Source: Sedimentisphaerales bacterium
GTDB taxonomy: Bacteria > Planctomycetota > Phycisphaerae > Sedimentisphaerales > Anaerobacaceae
Reading direction: 5' to 3'
DNA: 59,387 nucleotides
NCBI GenBank assembly: GCA_016936075.1
Contig: JAFGPS010000131.1
Coordinates: forward strand, 1 to 59,387
The position numbers were made by a program, and so were the translations under genes. The notes under the pieces are model-generated. The model was given only the letters and a program-made list of their open reading frames with translations, was not told the origin of the DNA and searched no databases. Each line of letters begins with the position of its first letter. Within the stretch, counting starts at the first letter, position 1. Shown in pieces: positions 35,045-44,631 of this stretch.

Positions 35045-37015
35045 ATGGAAAATACAAATTATAAAATACTGCTGATTGAAGACGACAAGATTGACCAGAT
35101 GGCTTTCAAGCGTTTTATATTAAACGAACAACTTCCTTATGAGATTGTAGTAAGCGGCTCAATTACCGAAGCTCAGGCAGTCTTAAGTTCGGAGAAGTTT
35201 GATATTATTATTTCTGATTTCTCCCTTGGAGATGGAACCGCGCTTGATATACTCGATTTAGTTAAGGATATTCCGATTATTTTAACGACCGGGGCAAGAG
35301 ATGAGGAAGTGGCTGTAAAAGCATGGAAAGCCGGTGCTTATGATTATCTTGCAAAAGATGATAACATGGAATATCTTAAAATTTTGCCGAAGACCATAGA
35401 AAATGTCATCAAACGCAAAAAAATCGAAGACGCACTCGATAGAAAACAGAAAAATCTTTTAGCGATATTTGATGCTGTACCTGTCGGATTGTTTTCTGCA
35501 GATGAAAATCTTATCATCACTCGTGTTAATGAAGCAATTAAAAATATGTTTCATAAAGAGTATGTGCAGATTATTGGCAAGAAAATAGGTGATGCTTTAG
35601 GCTGCACAAATGCTATCTCAAATGAAAACGGATGCGGGAGCAGTTCTGAATGTACAGTGTGTCTCTTACGTAAATCAGTAAAGGACGTTCTTGAAAATAA
35701 TAATCCTATACATAATATCGAGACTTGTCCTACTCTTTGTATTGATAACGAGCAGAGAAAAGTCTGGCTGCGTGTTAGTGTTGTGCCGACAATGATAGAC
35801 AATAGCAAACATGTGATTGTTGCGGTTGATGATATTAACGAACGTAAAAACGCGGAGCAGGAACGCAGGCTTGCAGAGGAAAAGTACAGGACAATATTTC
35901 AAAATTCCGCAGTTGCTATTACCATGGCAGATGAGCAGGAAAGAATTGTTTCCTGGAACAAATTTGCTGAAAATCTCCTTGGAATGGATTATGAAGATTT
36001 GTATTTAAAGCCGCTTAAATCATTGTATCCCTCGGAAGAATGGGAACGGATTAGAAATTTTCGTGTTCGTGAAAAAGGAATGCAGCATAGCCTTGAGACG
36101 AAATTAACGACAAAAGACGGCAGGGTAATAGATGTAAATGTTTCTTTAAGTGTATTGAAAAATGAAAATGAGGAGACTATTGGTTCCATTGGAGTCATTA
36201 CAGATATTACCGAGCGTAAACAGGCTGAGGAGAAGTTGAAAGAGACTATGGAGTTGAAGTCGCAGTTCATATCTACAGTTTCGCATGAGCTTAGAACTCC
36301 GATGGCCGCTATGAAAGAGGCCATAGAAATTGTTCTCGATGGTATTGTTGGAGACGTTAACGAAAAGCAGAAAAAATTCCTGACTATTGCGAAGAGAAAT
36401 GTTGACAGGCTTGGTGCCCTGATAAACGATGTATTGGATTTCCAGAAGCTCGAAGCCGGAAAGATGAATCTCGACTTGCAGCAAAATGATATACGTCAGT
36501 TCATTTCAGAAGTGCATGAAACAATGGTTCTTTTTGCCGGGAAAAATAAAGTCGAGCTTGCAATGGAACTTGATGACGATTTACAGCAGGCGGATTTCGA
36601 TAAGTCTAAAATGACACAGGTTTTAACGAACCTTTTAAGTAACTCAATTAAATTCACACCAGCGGATGGCAAAGTTACTATGAAAGCTTTCTATAGACGA
36701 GAACACGCCGATGGTAATCCTGTTGAAATAGCTTTCAGTATAAGTGACACAGGAATGGGAATACCAAAGGAAGCTCTGGCAAAAATATTCGACCGATTCT
36801 ATCGTGTCAAAAGAGAAGGCAAACAAATCCAGGGAACGGGCCTTGGGCTTGCAATTGTAAATAAAATCATAATCCTTCACGGCGGAAGAATCGATGTTGA
36901 AAGTGAAGTCGAGAAAGGCACAACTTTTACCGTGTATCTGCCGCTTATGAAGGAAGCATCATCTGAAAAATTATCAATAAAAACAGATGAACGAGTTGAA
37001 AAAATAATTGCGTAG
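35045..37015 (+). CDS. Receiver-PAS-PAS hybrid sensor histidine kinase
   Basis: 656 residues, soluble: a receiver domain (about 5-120, ILLIEDDK and IIISDFSLGDG), a PAS domain (about 138-275) with an unusual cysteine cluster (GCTNAISNENGCGSSSECTVC, read in part, plus a later ETCPT), a second PAS (about 285-400), HisKA with the phosphoacceptor in FISTVSHELRTPM, and HATPase_c with NLLSNSIKFTP, DTGMGIP and GTGLGLAIV. An N-terminal receiver suggests input from another kinase. The cysteine cluster could bind a metal or sense redox. It is paired with the upstream receiver gene. Confidence 0.9.
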   Translation: MENTNYKILLIEDDKIDQMAFKRFILNEQLPYEIVVSGSITEAQAVLSSEKFDIIISDFSLGDGTALDILDLVKDIPIILTTGARDEEVAVKAWKAGAYDYLAKDDNMEYLKILPKTIENVIKRKKIEDALDRKQKNLLAIFDAVPVGLFSADENLIITRVNEAIKNMFHKEYVQIIGKKIGDALGCTNAISNENGCGSSSECTVCLLRKSVKDVLENNNPIHNIETCPTLCIDNEQRKVWLRVSVVPTMIDNSKHVIVAVDDINERKNAEQERRLAEEKYRTIFQNSAVAITMADEQERIVSWNKFAENLLGMDYEDLYLKPLKSLYPSEEWERIRNFRVREKGMQHSLETKLTTKDGRVIDVNVSLSVLKNENEETIGSIGVITDITERKQAEEKLKETMELKSQFISTVSHELRTPMAAMKEAIEIVLDGIVGDVNEKQKKFLTIAKRNVDRLGALINDVLDFQKLEAGKMNLDLQQNDIRQFISEVHETMVLFAGKNKVELAMELDDDLQQADFDKSKMTQVLTNLLSNSIKFTPADGKVTMKAFYRREHADGNPVEIAFSISDTGMGIPKEALAKIFDRFYRVKREGKQIQGTGLGLAIVNKIIILHGGRIDVESEVEKGTTFTVYLPLMKEASSEKLSIKTDERVEKIIA

Positions 37016-37140
37016 CGGAAATTGTGATTTACAAATAATTCACAGCAATGGGCTTGTACTGCTATCAGTAAACTTCTTGTTTTTCATACTTGTTTTTTAA
37101 GTCAAAGAGTTATAACTCAATTTTAGATATAGGCTTACAT

Positions 37141-37212
37141 CAATGTTTTGAACATTGGAAATTTTGATATTAGATATTGTTTAGGATTTAGTGTTTCGAG
37201 TTTAGAATTTGG
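37141..37212. repeat. Hairpin plus GGATTTAGTGTTT dispersed repeat
   Basis: CAATGTT and AACATTG (37141-37157) form a perfect 7-bp hairpin with a 3-base loop. Further on, 37176-37196 matches the repeat at 20812-20832 at 20 of 21 positions. It lies in the convergent gap between the histidine kinase and the ECF sigma gene (37016-37218), which holds no gene. Confidence 0.6.
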
Positions 37213-37218
37213 TTGCGG

Positions 37219-38163
37219 CTATCTTTTCTTAAAGAACCCAACAGTTGATGCCATTATTCTTTCTCGGAATACATTTTCTTCGCTGGTTTTCAGTTGTTTC
37301 AAATCTTTAAGATTTGCTCTGCAAAAATGACATCCAAGCGTAGTAATATGGAAGTCTATATAGTCGAACCATTCCGGGTCAATCTGTTCGAGCAGAAAAG
37401 CGCCTATTGTGCTTCGTTTGGGACAGGTAAGCCGCTGGGATTCCCATGTGCTGGTAAGGAGATTTTCAAAGTTGGAAAAAGGGAATTCCTTAGAGGTGTT
37501 AGATGATTCGACATAATTTTGTAAGTATTTTAGACAGCGATGTTTGAATGCTCTTATAGTTGATTCTTCGACTTTTATAAGCTCAGCTGTTGTCGAAATT
37601 GAAGTACCGCAATATAAGAGCATTTCAAGGATTTTGAGATTTCGAAATTTATATTGGCTCTTAAAGCCTTGGCATAGTTTCAAAAGAGCCTCTGCAAGAA
37701 TATTCTGATGAATTTCGTACTGCTCATTCTGAGATACAACCCAGCTTTCAGAAGGGGAAGCGACAGTAATTTGGGTAGCGTCATTTTGTCTATTATCAAT
37801 TTGGGTAGAATTAAAAACATCCTGTATGAGACTTACCGATTTCACACTGTTGCTTCGATATTTATCGATGATCTTATTTCTCATGATTGTAAATAAATAT
37901 GTTTCAAGATTGACTTCGCCGCGATAATTTTCCAGGCCCTTGATGAACGAAATAAAAGTATCCTGGGTAATATCTTCTGCATCTTCACGTTTGCGAAGTT
38001 TCGATATTGCGAAGTTTGTGAGTCTGCCCTGGTATCTCTCGATAAGCATTGACCATGCATTTCCCTTTTTCCGACGAATTGCATCAAGCAGTTTCTCGTC
38101 GTCCTGCTCATTTACTTCGCCAGTTTCTCTGTTTAAGGGTAATTCTGTATCATCTCGAAACAT
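37219..38163 (-). CDS. ECF sigma factor with C-terminal cysteine (zinc-finger-like) extension
   Basis: 314 residues, longer than a standard ECF factor (about 170-200). Region 2 is clear (about 43-105: AEDITQDTFISFIKGL, LETYLFTIMRNKIIDKYR), and region 4 lies at about 165-220 (AELIKVEESTIRAFKHRCLKYL). A C-terminal extension of 90 residues contains DFHITTLGCHFCRANL, an H-C-C pattern like anti-sigma zinc fingers, so it may regulate itself or bind a partner. The lipoprotein protease and the large kinase lie upstream on the same strand, and a kinase/ECF link is a recurring planctomycete theme. Confidence 0.8.
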   Translation of the reverse strand: MFRDDTELPLNRETGEVNEQDDEKLLDAIRRKKGNAWSMLIERYQGRLTNFAISKLRKREDAEDITQDTFISFIKGLENYRGEVNLETYLFTIMRNKIIDKYRSNSVKSVSLIQDVFNSTQIDNRQNDATQITVASPSESWVVSQNEQYEIHQNILAEALLKLCQGFKSQYKFRNLKILEMLLYCGTSISTTAELIKVEESTIRAFKHRCLKYLQNYVESSNTSKEFPFSNFENLLTSTWESQRLTCPKRSTIGAFLLEQIDPEWFDYIDFHITTLGCHFCRANLKDLKQLKTSEENVFRERIMASTVGFFKKR

Positions 38164-38294
38164 CTTTTATCCCATTTTGTAAATATACAAAAATGTATTA
38201 TAACAAAAATGGAGTGAATATTCAAGAAGAAACAATGCAGGTGAAATCTGATACAGAGAAAATGTGTGTTATAGTTTTTCGTTGGCAATTCCTT

Positions 38295-39389
38295 TTATTT
38301 TGCCTTTTTAATCCAAAAAAGTTTATTAACATAATCCAGTACGACGGTCGTATCCTGAAAATAGCCAAGACTGAATATGCTGTATCCTTCTGGCTCATTA
38401 TCAATAATCACATCGACATTTCTGAGTTTCTTGTCTCCTATCGATATCTCGGAGATAGTTGCTTTCTGATAAGATTTCCGCCCACTTTGGTATTTATAAA
38501 CGTTAGATTTTCTCAGTCTTTTAACGACCAACTCCGGCTCAATTGTTTGCCAGTGTTTTTGGCTAAGCGATAAACCCGGCTTATCGCCGCATGAATCAAA
38601 TGCAACTTCGAATAACTTCCCGGCTATGGGGATTTTTACCACTATGGTATTCCCGCCATTCGGGTCTTCAAAGAAGTGGTAAGATGACCATAACTGAGGA
38701 TTGTCCGGCACAAAAGCTCCTTCTTTTGAAAAGACAGCTTTTTTGTGAACATTATCGAACATAACATAATCAAAGGATTTTATAAAGTCCCTGCCAAGTA
38801 TTAACGCTGAATGTTTATAGATAGGAAAATTCAAAACGCGAAATTGCCATTGTTGTTCATCATAAAAGGCTATTCCGTCCTTGATTTGAGCCGGCCCAAT
38901 ATTTAACACGGGAATATAGCATATTCCAGATACACCACTAAATTGTATTAATGGGCCGCTTGGTAAAACGGCAAGCTTGTTATCAAGGACAATATCACTT
39001 GTTAAAATTCCATATCCCGGGCAGCCTGTATCGAGATAAGCTGTATATTTGCGACCATTCGGAAATTCTACAATAATAAAAACATTAGGAGCTTGGTTTA
39101 TAAGAGAACGATGATATTTCGCTGAAAAATTCTTATTTGAGCCAAGCTCAATACTCCCAATAACTGGTTTCAAACCACTCATAGTAATTTTTACGGTGTT
39201 TTGACCGGGTATTGGTTCTGTTTTCACGCCAGAAAAGATTTTCTCATAATCTTTGATACTCTTTAATTCCATAAGAACAGCTTTCGGATTTTTAGATATA
39301 TCACCAGTAGGATATCTTGCGATTGAACAGCCGGATAATTGCAGTAAAGCATATTGTAAAAACAAAAAAAGCGGCAGAAATTTATTCAT
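38295..39389 (-). CDS. Retropepsin-like aspartyl protease lipoprotein
   Basis: 364 residues with a lipoprotein signal (lipobox LQLSGC, Cys near 21). A clan-AA half has AYLDTGCPGYGIL (near 120) with an intact Asp-Thr-Gly; the second half has AFDSCGDKPGLSL, where the motif is degenerate (Asp-Ser-Cys-Gly). It may thus be active only as a dimer or be non-catalytic. It resembles the two protease domains of the protein at 3931-5931 without the LolA-like and PDZ parts. It lies 41 bases downstream of the kinase gene, so co-transcription is likely. Confidence 0.75.
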   Translation of the reverse strand: MNKFLPLFLFLQYALLQLSGCSIARYPTGDISKNPKAVLMELKSIKDYEKIFSGVKTEPIPGQNTVKITMSGLKPVIGSIELGSNKNFSAKYHRSLINQAPNVFIIVEFPNGRKYTAYLDTGCPGYGILTSDIVLDNKLAVLPSGPLIQFSGVSGICYIPVLNIGPAQIKDGIAFYDEQQWQFRVLNFPIYKHSALILGRDFIKSFDYVMFDNVHKKAVFSKEGAFVPDNPQLWSSYHFFEDPNGGNTIVVKIPIAGKLFEVAFDSCGDKPGLSLSQKHWQTIEPELVVKRLRKSNVYKYQSGRKSYQKATISEISIGDKKLRNVDVIIDNEPEGYSIFSLGYFQDTTVVLDYVNKLFWIKKAK

Positions 39390-39430
39390 CTACATATCCT
39401 TATCAAAAAACTTCCTTAAAATATGAAAAG

Positions 39431-42400
39431 TTATTTATCTTGGTTCAGTTCAACTGGTCCGAGATATTGGTCGAGCCAGTTTAGAGTTTCATGGCTGATT
39501 CTTTCTTTTGGCAGGTGTCCTCCCTTGATTAGAACATGCTTTTTATCTTTATCAGGTGTTCCTAATAGATTAAACATAGGATTCTGTGATGTGTTTACAG
39601 GAAAAGAATTGTCATATTCACCATTAAGCATGAGGACGGGACACTTTACATGCGGTGCAAAATTTATCTGGTCTGCTTCAGGGCGAGACCTTTCGAAATA
39701 GAAACCTGCTCCGATAAAAACACACATGTTAATTCGTTCTTCGACGGCCGGGAAAATGGCTCCGAGAATCGCACCCCAGCTTAGACCGTAGTAACCAATT
39801 TTATCATGCTGAATATCATCGCGCTGTTCTAAATAATCAATAGACCTGCTTAAATCTTTTGACCACCAGATAACATGATTTCTGTATGTTTCTGACATGT
39901 CCGGGCGATTTGTAGGCAAGCCTGTATTACGTTCATAAGTTCCTTTATATATGGGATAAGCAACAGCCCGGCCGCTTCTAACTATAAATTCAGGAAGGCC
40001 GCAACCCTCGAAGTCACGAAGGAAAAGGGCTGAACTTCCCGGAAAATAAAAAACTACCTGGTAGGGAGGGTTGATATTTTTAGGAAGAAAAAGATGCAGA
40101 TTCATTCGCTCGTGTCCATATGCTGCATCGAAACCGATAGTTTCATGTACCCATTCATCAGGTGTGTCGTCTCTGGCTATTATCACAGGATTCAAGTCAC
40201 TTGTATCATATGAATAAAGTGTTTCTTTATAGATTAAGAACTCCTCTTCTGGGATTGGCGTTTCTTTGGAATAGTCTCTGACCTTGGTAATGACAGAAGC
40301 ATAGGCGTTTGCGGGGATAGTGCTGTTTGGTAAAATTTTCATGCATCGAAATCCATTTTCCGCTGAGCGGTCAAAAGGATCGAAATTGATCGCATCAGCG
40401 AATTTATATATCGGGTCATTAAATGCCCCTCCCAGGATATATCTGAAGTTATTATCGGATTCGTTCCAGCACCACTCTCGAACATTGCCGGGCATATCGT
40501 ATGTGCCGTAATTGCCAAGACTTGCATATTGATTTATTTGTGATATACCTTTGCTGTCAAAATTGCTAAATGGCAAAATTGTACCTGAATAAGTTCCAAG
40601 AGTGACACCAGCTTTGCTCCAATGGTATATCGTAGGTAACTGCTTGCCGACAAATTCTGCATAAGCTGCTGCTTCGTACCATGAAATACCTCCGACAGCA
40701 TAATTGTCCATGCCTTCTGCGTAATGACTATCTGCCCATGTTGAGGGACCTGGCTGGCCTGTACTATCGCGAAAGTTCTTCATTGCATCAGCCCAGAGAA
40801 TAGTTTTACCATCCTTGATAATTGGTTGTTTCCAGTATTCCTCATTTTGATAACCGTCGGCTGTTACAAATTCCTGGAATTCTTTATTTGTGACCTCAAA
40901 ACGATCAATATAGTAATCAGGCATATCAATTGAGAACTTATTCAGCCCCGTAAGAGCAAGTGAATAAGAGCCGCCATCAACCCGTACCATACCTGGTGGA
41001 GTTTTATTAACTTTTTCGAGTATAACATTTTTCATATCATGTGCAGTGTCTCGAAATTCAAGTCTTGTATATCCTTTTCTGACTATTCGCCAGCGATAAA
41101 GACCTACTGTCAGCCTGATGTTTTCAACGGGTGATTTTCCAAGCTTCGTCCATTTTTCATTTGGTAAGCTGTAAGGTTTATAATAAATCTCTGCATCGGA
41201 AGGAATCGTACTGATTGAAATCAGTTGTGTAAATTCGGAGAGCAACGAAGCGAGTCTCGAATCATGTGGTACGAAAAATTGTGCTTTTTTGGCGATAGGA
41301 AATGCTTCCAGGTATAATCCCTCATCAATAAGATGTCTGATTTCAGGTATCGCTGTTTTATGCACCCATTGGGATGTGCAGTATTTCCATCCCATTAGAA
41401 TTAATACTGCCGATATGACTGTTATTCCTGCAATAAGACTTGAAAACACTTTATGACGTCGTACACATTTGACAGCTCGTTCGATATACCCGGCTTGTTT
41501 TGCTGTAATGGCATAACGATTAATATACCGCCGTAAGTCTTCGGCCATTTGAGCCGCACTCTGGTAACGCTCCCGGGCATTTTTTTCCATTGCTTTACAG
41601 CAGATTGTTTCCATGTCTTTAGGAATTCGATTATCGATTTTACGCGGTCTGGTCAGGTCCTCGGTTAGAATTTGTGTGACAACCTGTTCGCGAGTGTCTC
41701 CGGGAAAAGGTGTTTCTAATGTGAGCAGTTCATAGAGTGTCACGCCAAGTGAGTAAATATCTGTAGCATAGTCAACTTCTTGTTTTGATCCTTTGATTTG
41801 TTCGGGACTCATATAGCGTGGCGTTCCGAGAAATGAGCCGGTGACAGTGACGCTTGGTTCCTCGGTAATTCTTGCAAGTCCAAAATCCATAAGCTTAATA
41901 CGCCCGTTGGATTCGAGTATTAAATTCGAAGGTTTGATGTCACGGTGTATTATGCCGTTTTTATGGGCATATGCAAGTGCATCCGCGATATCTGCAACCA
42001 TACGTGCAATTGAATCGAAATAATCCAGAGAGGATTCTGTTTTTACCGACGATGTTTTGCTTTCTGAAAAGCTGCTTGAGTCGCTATTTGAATCTGACTG
42101 AGAATCTGAAATAAAATATCTGCTTGAAAGGACTGTTTTAGCTTTTTCATCGCTTTTATTTTTAAGATCGCCGATGATTTTATCGAGAGTTTGACCTTCT
42201 ATCAATTCCATCGCAAAGTAACATGTTTGTTCTTCCTGTCCTTCTGCGTAGATTGCTATTATATTTGTATGGTGAAGTTTTGCCGCGGCTCTTGCTTCCC
42301 TGTGAAATCTCGCTATAGATTCTCCTGTAGTAAGAAGGCCTGCTGACATGACTTTTAAGGCTACTTTTCGGTTCAAAGATTTTTGGCGAGCCTGATAGAC

Positions 42401-42685
42401 TGTCCCCATCCCGCCTGAGCCGATTTGTTTTTCGATTATAAAATCGCCTATTTGAATATTTGGTTCCAGACGGCCACTTATGTGATGATTATTTACATTC
42501 TTCCAGCTCTTGGTTTCTTCCAACATATGTTTTTTTGTATTCTTACCACATGTTTTCAGTTGAATAAGGTGAGCTGCACATAAATCACATTCACGTAAAT
42601 GACGCTTCCATCTTGTTATCTGTTCTGCCTGAGCAGAGCCGCTAAGAAGAGCCTGAAATGCTTTTTCAGACAAACATGTTTTCAT
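39431..42685 (-). CDS. Membrane Ser/Thr kinase fused to SUMF1-like and alpha/beta hydrolase domains
   Basis: 1084 residues. An N-terminal zinc-finger-like segment (H29, C33, C36) precedes a Hanks-type kinase (about 80-390) with GSGGMGTVY, K111, HRDIKPSN (D249) and DFG (D267), so it looks active. A Ser/Asp-rich insert (about 186-220) lies before the catalytic loop. A membrane helix (413-432) separates the kinase from an outside part: a PEGA-like region (about 488-545), a SUMF1/formylglycine-enzyme-like domain (564 to about 785; MVRVDGGSYSL, GNVREWCWNE, GFRCMKI) and a hydrolase domain (about 830-1080) with nucleophile GLSWGA, NGEYDNSFP and GGHLP. The outer domains may sense or bind while the kinase signals inside. 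Confidence 0.87.
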   Translation of the reverse strand: MKTCLSEKAFQALLSGSAQAEQITRWKRHLRECDLCAAHLIQLKTCGKNTKKHMLEETKSWKNVNNHHISGRLEPNIQIGDFIIEKQIGSGGMGTVYQARQKSLNRKVALKVMSAGLLTTGESIARFHREARAAAKLHHTNIIAIYAEGQEEQTCYFAMELIEGQTLDKIIGDLKNKSDEKAKTVLSSRYFISDSQSDSNSDSSSFSESKTSSVKTESSLDYFDSIARMVADIADALAYAHKNGIIHRDIKPSNLILESNGRIKLMDFGLARITEEPSVTVTGSFLGTPRYMSPEQIKGSKQEVDYATDIYSLGVTLYELLTLETPFPGDTREQVVTQILTEDLTRPRKIDNRIPKDMETICCKAMEKNARERYQSAAQMAEDLRRYINRYAITAKQAGYIERAVKCVRRHKVFSSLIAGITVISAVLILMGWKYCTSQWVHKTAIPEIRHLIDEGLYLEAFPIAKKAQFFVPHDSRLASLLSEFTQLISISTIPSDAEIYYKPYSLPNEKWTKLGKSPVENIRLTVGLYRWRIVRKGYTRLEFRDTAHDMKNVILEKVNKTPPGMVRVDGGSYSLALTGLNKFSIDMPDYYIDRFEVTNKEFQEFVTADGYQNEEYWKQPIIKDGKTILWADAMKNFRDSTGQPGPSTWADSHYAEGMDNYAVGGISWYEAAAYAEFVGKQLPTIYHWSKAGVTLGTYSGTILPFSNFDSKGISQINQYASLGNYGTYDMPGNVREWCWNESDNNFRYILGGAFNDPIYKFADAINFDPFDRSAENGFRCMKILPNSTIPANAYASVITKVRDYSKETPIPEEEFLIYKETLYSYDTSDLNPVIIARDDTPDEWVHETIGFDAAYGHERMNLHLFLPKNINPPYQVVFYFPGSSALFLRDFEGCGLPEFIVRSGRAVAYPIYKGTYERNTGLPTNRPDMSETYRNHVIWWSKDLSRSIDYLEQRDDIQHDKIGYYGLSWGAILGAIFPAVEERINMCVFIGAGFYFERSRPEADQINFAPHVKCPVLMLNGEYDNSFPVNTSQNPMFNLLGTPDKDKKHVLIKGGHLPKERISHETLNWLDQYLGPVELNQDK

Positions 42686-42787
42686 ATAACTTCGTATCCA
42701 CCACTTTACACACTATCATTCATTTCATTCTAATAGACGTAAAGATATATAATATGTTACACAAATTTTACAAAAAAATTAAAAAAA

Positions 42788-43303
42788 TTAGAGATTTTCG
42801 AGTAAATCAAACATCTTTTTGTAAGAGTCCAGCAGGAAAGGTGTGATTTTACAGTTGTCACATGCCCAGTGGAATAGAATTTCCTGGTCCTTTTCATTCA
42901 GATTATTTGCTGCATAAGGTTTTATAATGTACTGTTCGATACAGCAGGGGGGAAAGCCAAACAGGAAACCTTCAAATTGTTGAGTTTCAGGAGATTTTTC
43001 AACCGGTTTATTTTCAAATCTTTTTGCGTACAAATCAATGCAAGCAAAAGAGCGGCTGAAAATATTTTCCTGAACTTCACGGCCAGTTTTCAATATTCGT
43101 GAAACTCGCTTTGTGAGCAAACTCATTTCCTCAAGCAATTGAAGTTTTTTATCTTCAAGCGGCTTTTCCCATCTGCTTAAAGGTTTTAAACCTTCATGTG
43201 TAAGCAAAGCAAGGTACGCCAATTCAAAGTCGATTTCTTTTAGAGCTGCTAAGGAATTCCCAATACTGGAAATTATTATGTCACCTGTATTATGTTCGCT
43301 CAT
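42788..43303 (-). CDS. Uncharacterised protein with FGFPPCC motif
   Basis: 171 residues, cytoplasmic, mostly helical. The C-terminal half carries FLFGFPPCCIEQYI followed by HWACDNCKITPFLLDSY; a paired-Cys motif followed by C-x-x-C recalls DUF483-type proteins, but I would not assign it firmly. The four cysteines could bind a metal or cluster. Its ATG lies 14 bases after the stop of the CDICG-module secreted protein, so the two are probably co-expressed. The kinase gene follows about 100 bases downstream. Confidence 0.6.
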   Translation of the reverse strand: MSEHNTGDIIISSIGNSLAALKEIDFELAYLALLTHEGLKPLSRWEKPLEDKKLQLLEEMSLLTKRVSRILKTGREVQENIFSRSFACIDLYAKRFENKPVEKSPETQQFEGFLFGFPPCCIEQYIIKPYAANNLNEKDQEILFHWACDNCKITPFLLDSYKKMFDLLENL

Positions 43304-43317
43304 TCAATTTATCCGAA

Positions 43318-44496
43318 TTATGGATTGATTTCATTAAGCCATATCTCGACAAAGTCAGTCATATCGCTTATATCGACTATGCAGTCCTGGTTTACATCTG
43401 CAGGAGAATATATAGTTCCTAAGTCACCGCATTGCTGAGGCATATCAAGAATCTTTTTCAAGAGAGCAACATCTATTCTGCCTTTTCCATGAACGTCGCC
43501 TGAATAACTGAATGAGCCGTGCTCCATGTAATGCCAAGTTATGACAGGGACCTCGATTGATAATCCAAGTGTAGCATTTGTAATCCTAAAGAAGCCCATG
43601 TTGACATACTCTCCGCAAATATCGCATTTTTCAAGTCCGAACATCATAAAGCTTTCTTTGTAAATGGTATGTTTTGATTGAGAATCAACTTCTGGCAAAG
43701 AATCTATCGCAGCGGCACATTGTTTTGCAAATTCGATACCATCCGGAATGAGATTATTGTTCTGGTCAGAATCATTCAGATTGAAACCGGATGATAATTC
43801 CTCATTATCTGTTAAAAGGTCATTGTCTGTGTCTGTTTCTTCTATAGCTAATTGATGTTCGTTTGATTCATAAGGAAACTGCACTTCAAGTACTCTAAGA
43901 AGACGTGGGATATCTACTCTGCCGTCATGTATTTCTCCGAAGCAATCGAATGAGCCGTGAGACATGTAATGAACCGCTAATTCTGGTAGAAATTTATTAT
44001 CTAACGGATCATTCGGGTCGGGAAAAGTCATATTTAATTTAGGGTTAACGATTTCATAGCCGCCCATATTCACATATTCACCACAAATATCACATGTTTC
44101 GAGACCTCTCATAAGATGCGATATTTTATATGTTTCATTTGGCAGGGGCATGTAAGTATTGGGAACATAAACAGGCAAGGCATCAACAACCTTTGCGACT
44201 CGCTGTGCCAGTTCGACTCCGTCCACGATTCCGTTTTTGTTCTGGTCCTGCTTGAAAGGGTCATAGCCGATAGCGAATTCCTCAGAATTGCTTAGTAAAT
44301 CGCTATCAGAATCCTGATGAACCGCTTTTTGGTGGTTATCAGGTAAAATTGCAGAATTATCATTCGCGTAAGCCTTTTGTATCCCTGCATTTACGCCAAA
44401 TGTAATGGCAGCGACAGCTCCGGCTGTTAACGCTTTCTGTTTAAAATTGCTTCGCTGTTTTGCATTTTTCCGATACGCTCTTTTTAATTTTCTCAT
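43318..44496 (-). CDS. Secreted protein with duplicated EF-hand-like and CDICGEYVNMG modules and a dockerin-like end
   Basis: 392 residues with a signal peptide (about 1-45, ending KAYAND) and GGAGG upstream. The protein is an internal duplication: each half has a calcium-type Asp/Asn loop (DSDSDLLSNSEEFAIGYDP, then DQNKNGIVDGVELA; second copy DTDNDLLTDNEELSSGFN, then DQNNNLIPDGIEFA) followed by CDICGEYVNMG and a HYMSHGSF or HYMEHGSF box with GRVDIPRLL or GRIDVALLK. The CxxC and His boxes look like metal sites. The end, DVNQDCIVDISDMTDFVEIWL, is the dockerin-like motif common in Phycisphaerae. The function is unknown. Confidence 0.72.
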   Translation of the reverse strand: MRKLKRAYRKNAKQRSNFKQKALTAGAVAAITFGVNAGIQKAYANDNSAILPDNHQKAVHQDSDSDLLSNSEEFAIGYDPFKQDQNKNGIVDGVELAQRVAKVVDALPVYVPNTYMPLPNETYKISHLMRGLETCDICGEYVNMGGYEIVNPKLNMTFPDPNDPLDNKFLPELAVHYMSHGSFDCFGEIHDGRVDIPRLLRVLEVQFPYESNEHQLAIEETDTDNDLLTDNEELSSGFNLNDSDQNNNLIPDGIEFAKQCAAAIDSLPEVDSQSKHTIYKESFMMFGLEKCDICGEYVNMGFFRITNATLGLSIEVPVITWHYMEHGSFSYSGDVHGKGRIDVALLKKILDMPQQCGDLGTIYSPADVNQDCIVDISDMTDFVEIWLNEINP

Positions 44497-44581
44497 TTTT
44501 TAACCTCCTGTAAAAGTCCAATTTGAACCTAAATTATATCAACTCTAAGAATTTATGTCCAAATATTTTTCCTCCGCGCAT

Positions 44582-44610
44582 AAAAAAGCCGGACTAAAAA
44601 TCCCGGCTTT
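44582..44610 (-). terminator. Rho-independent terminator for the anti-sigma gene
   Basis: On the minus strand AAAGCCGGGA pairs with TCCGGCTTT around a TTTTTAG loop and ends in a T-run. It lies 22 bases past the stop of the gene at 44632. Its sequence closely resembles the terminator at 47101-47127. Confidence 0.85.
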
Positions 44611-44631
44611 GTTTTATATTGTTATTGTTTA

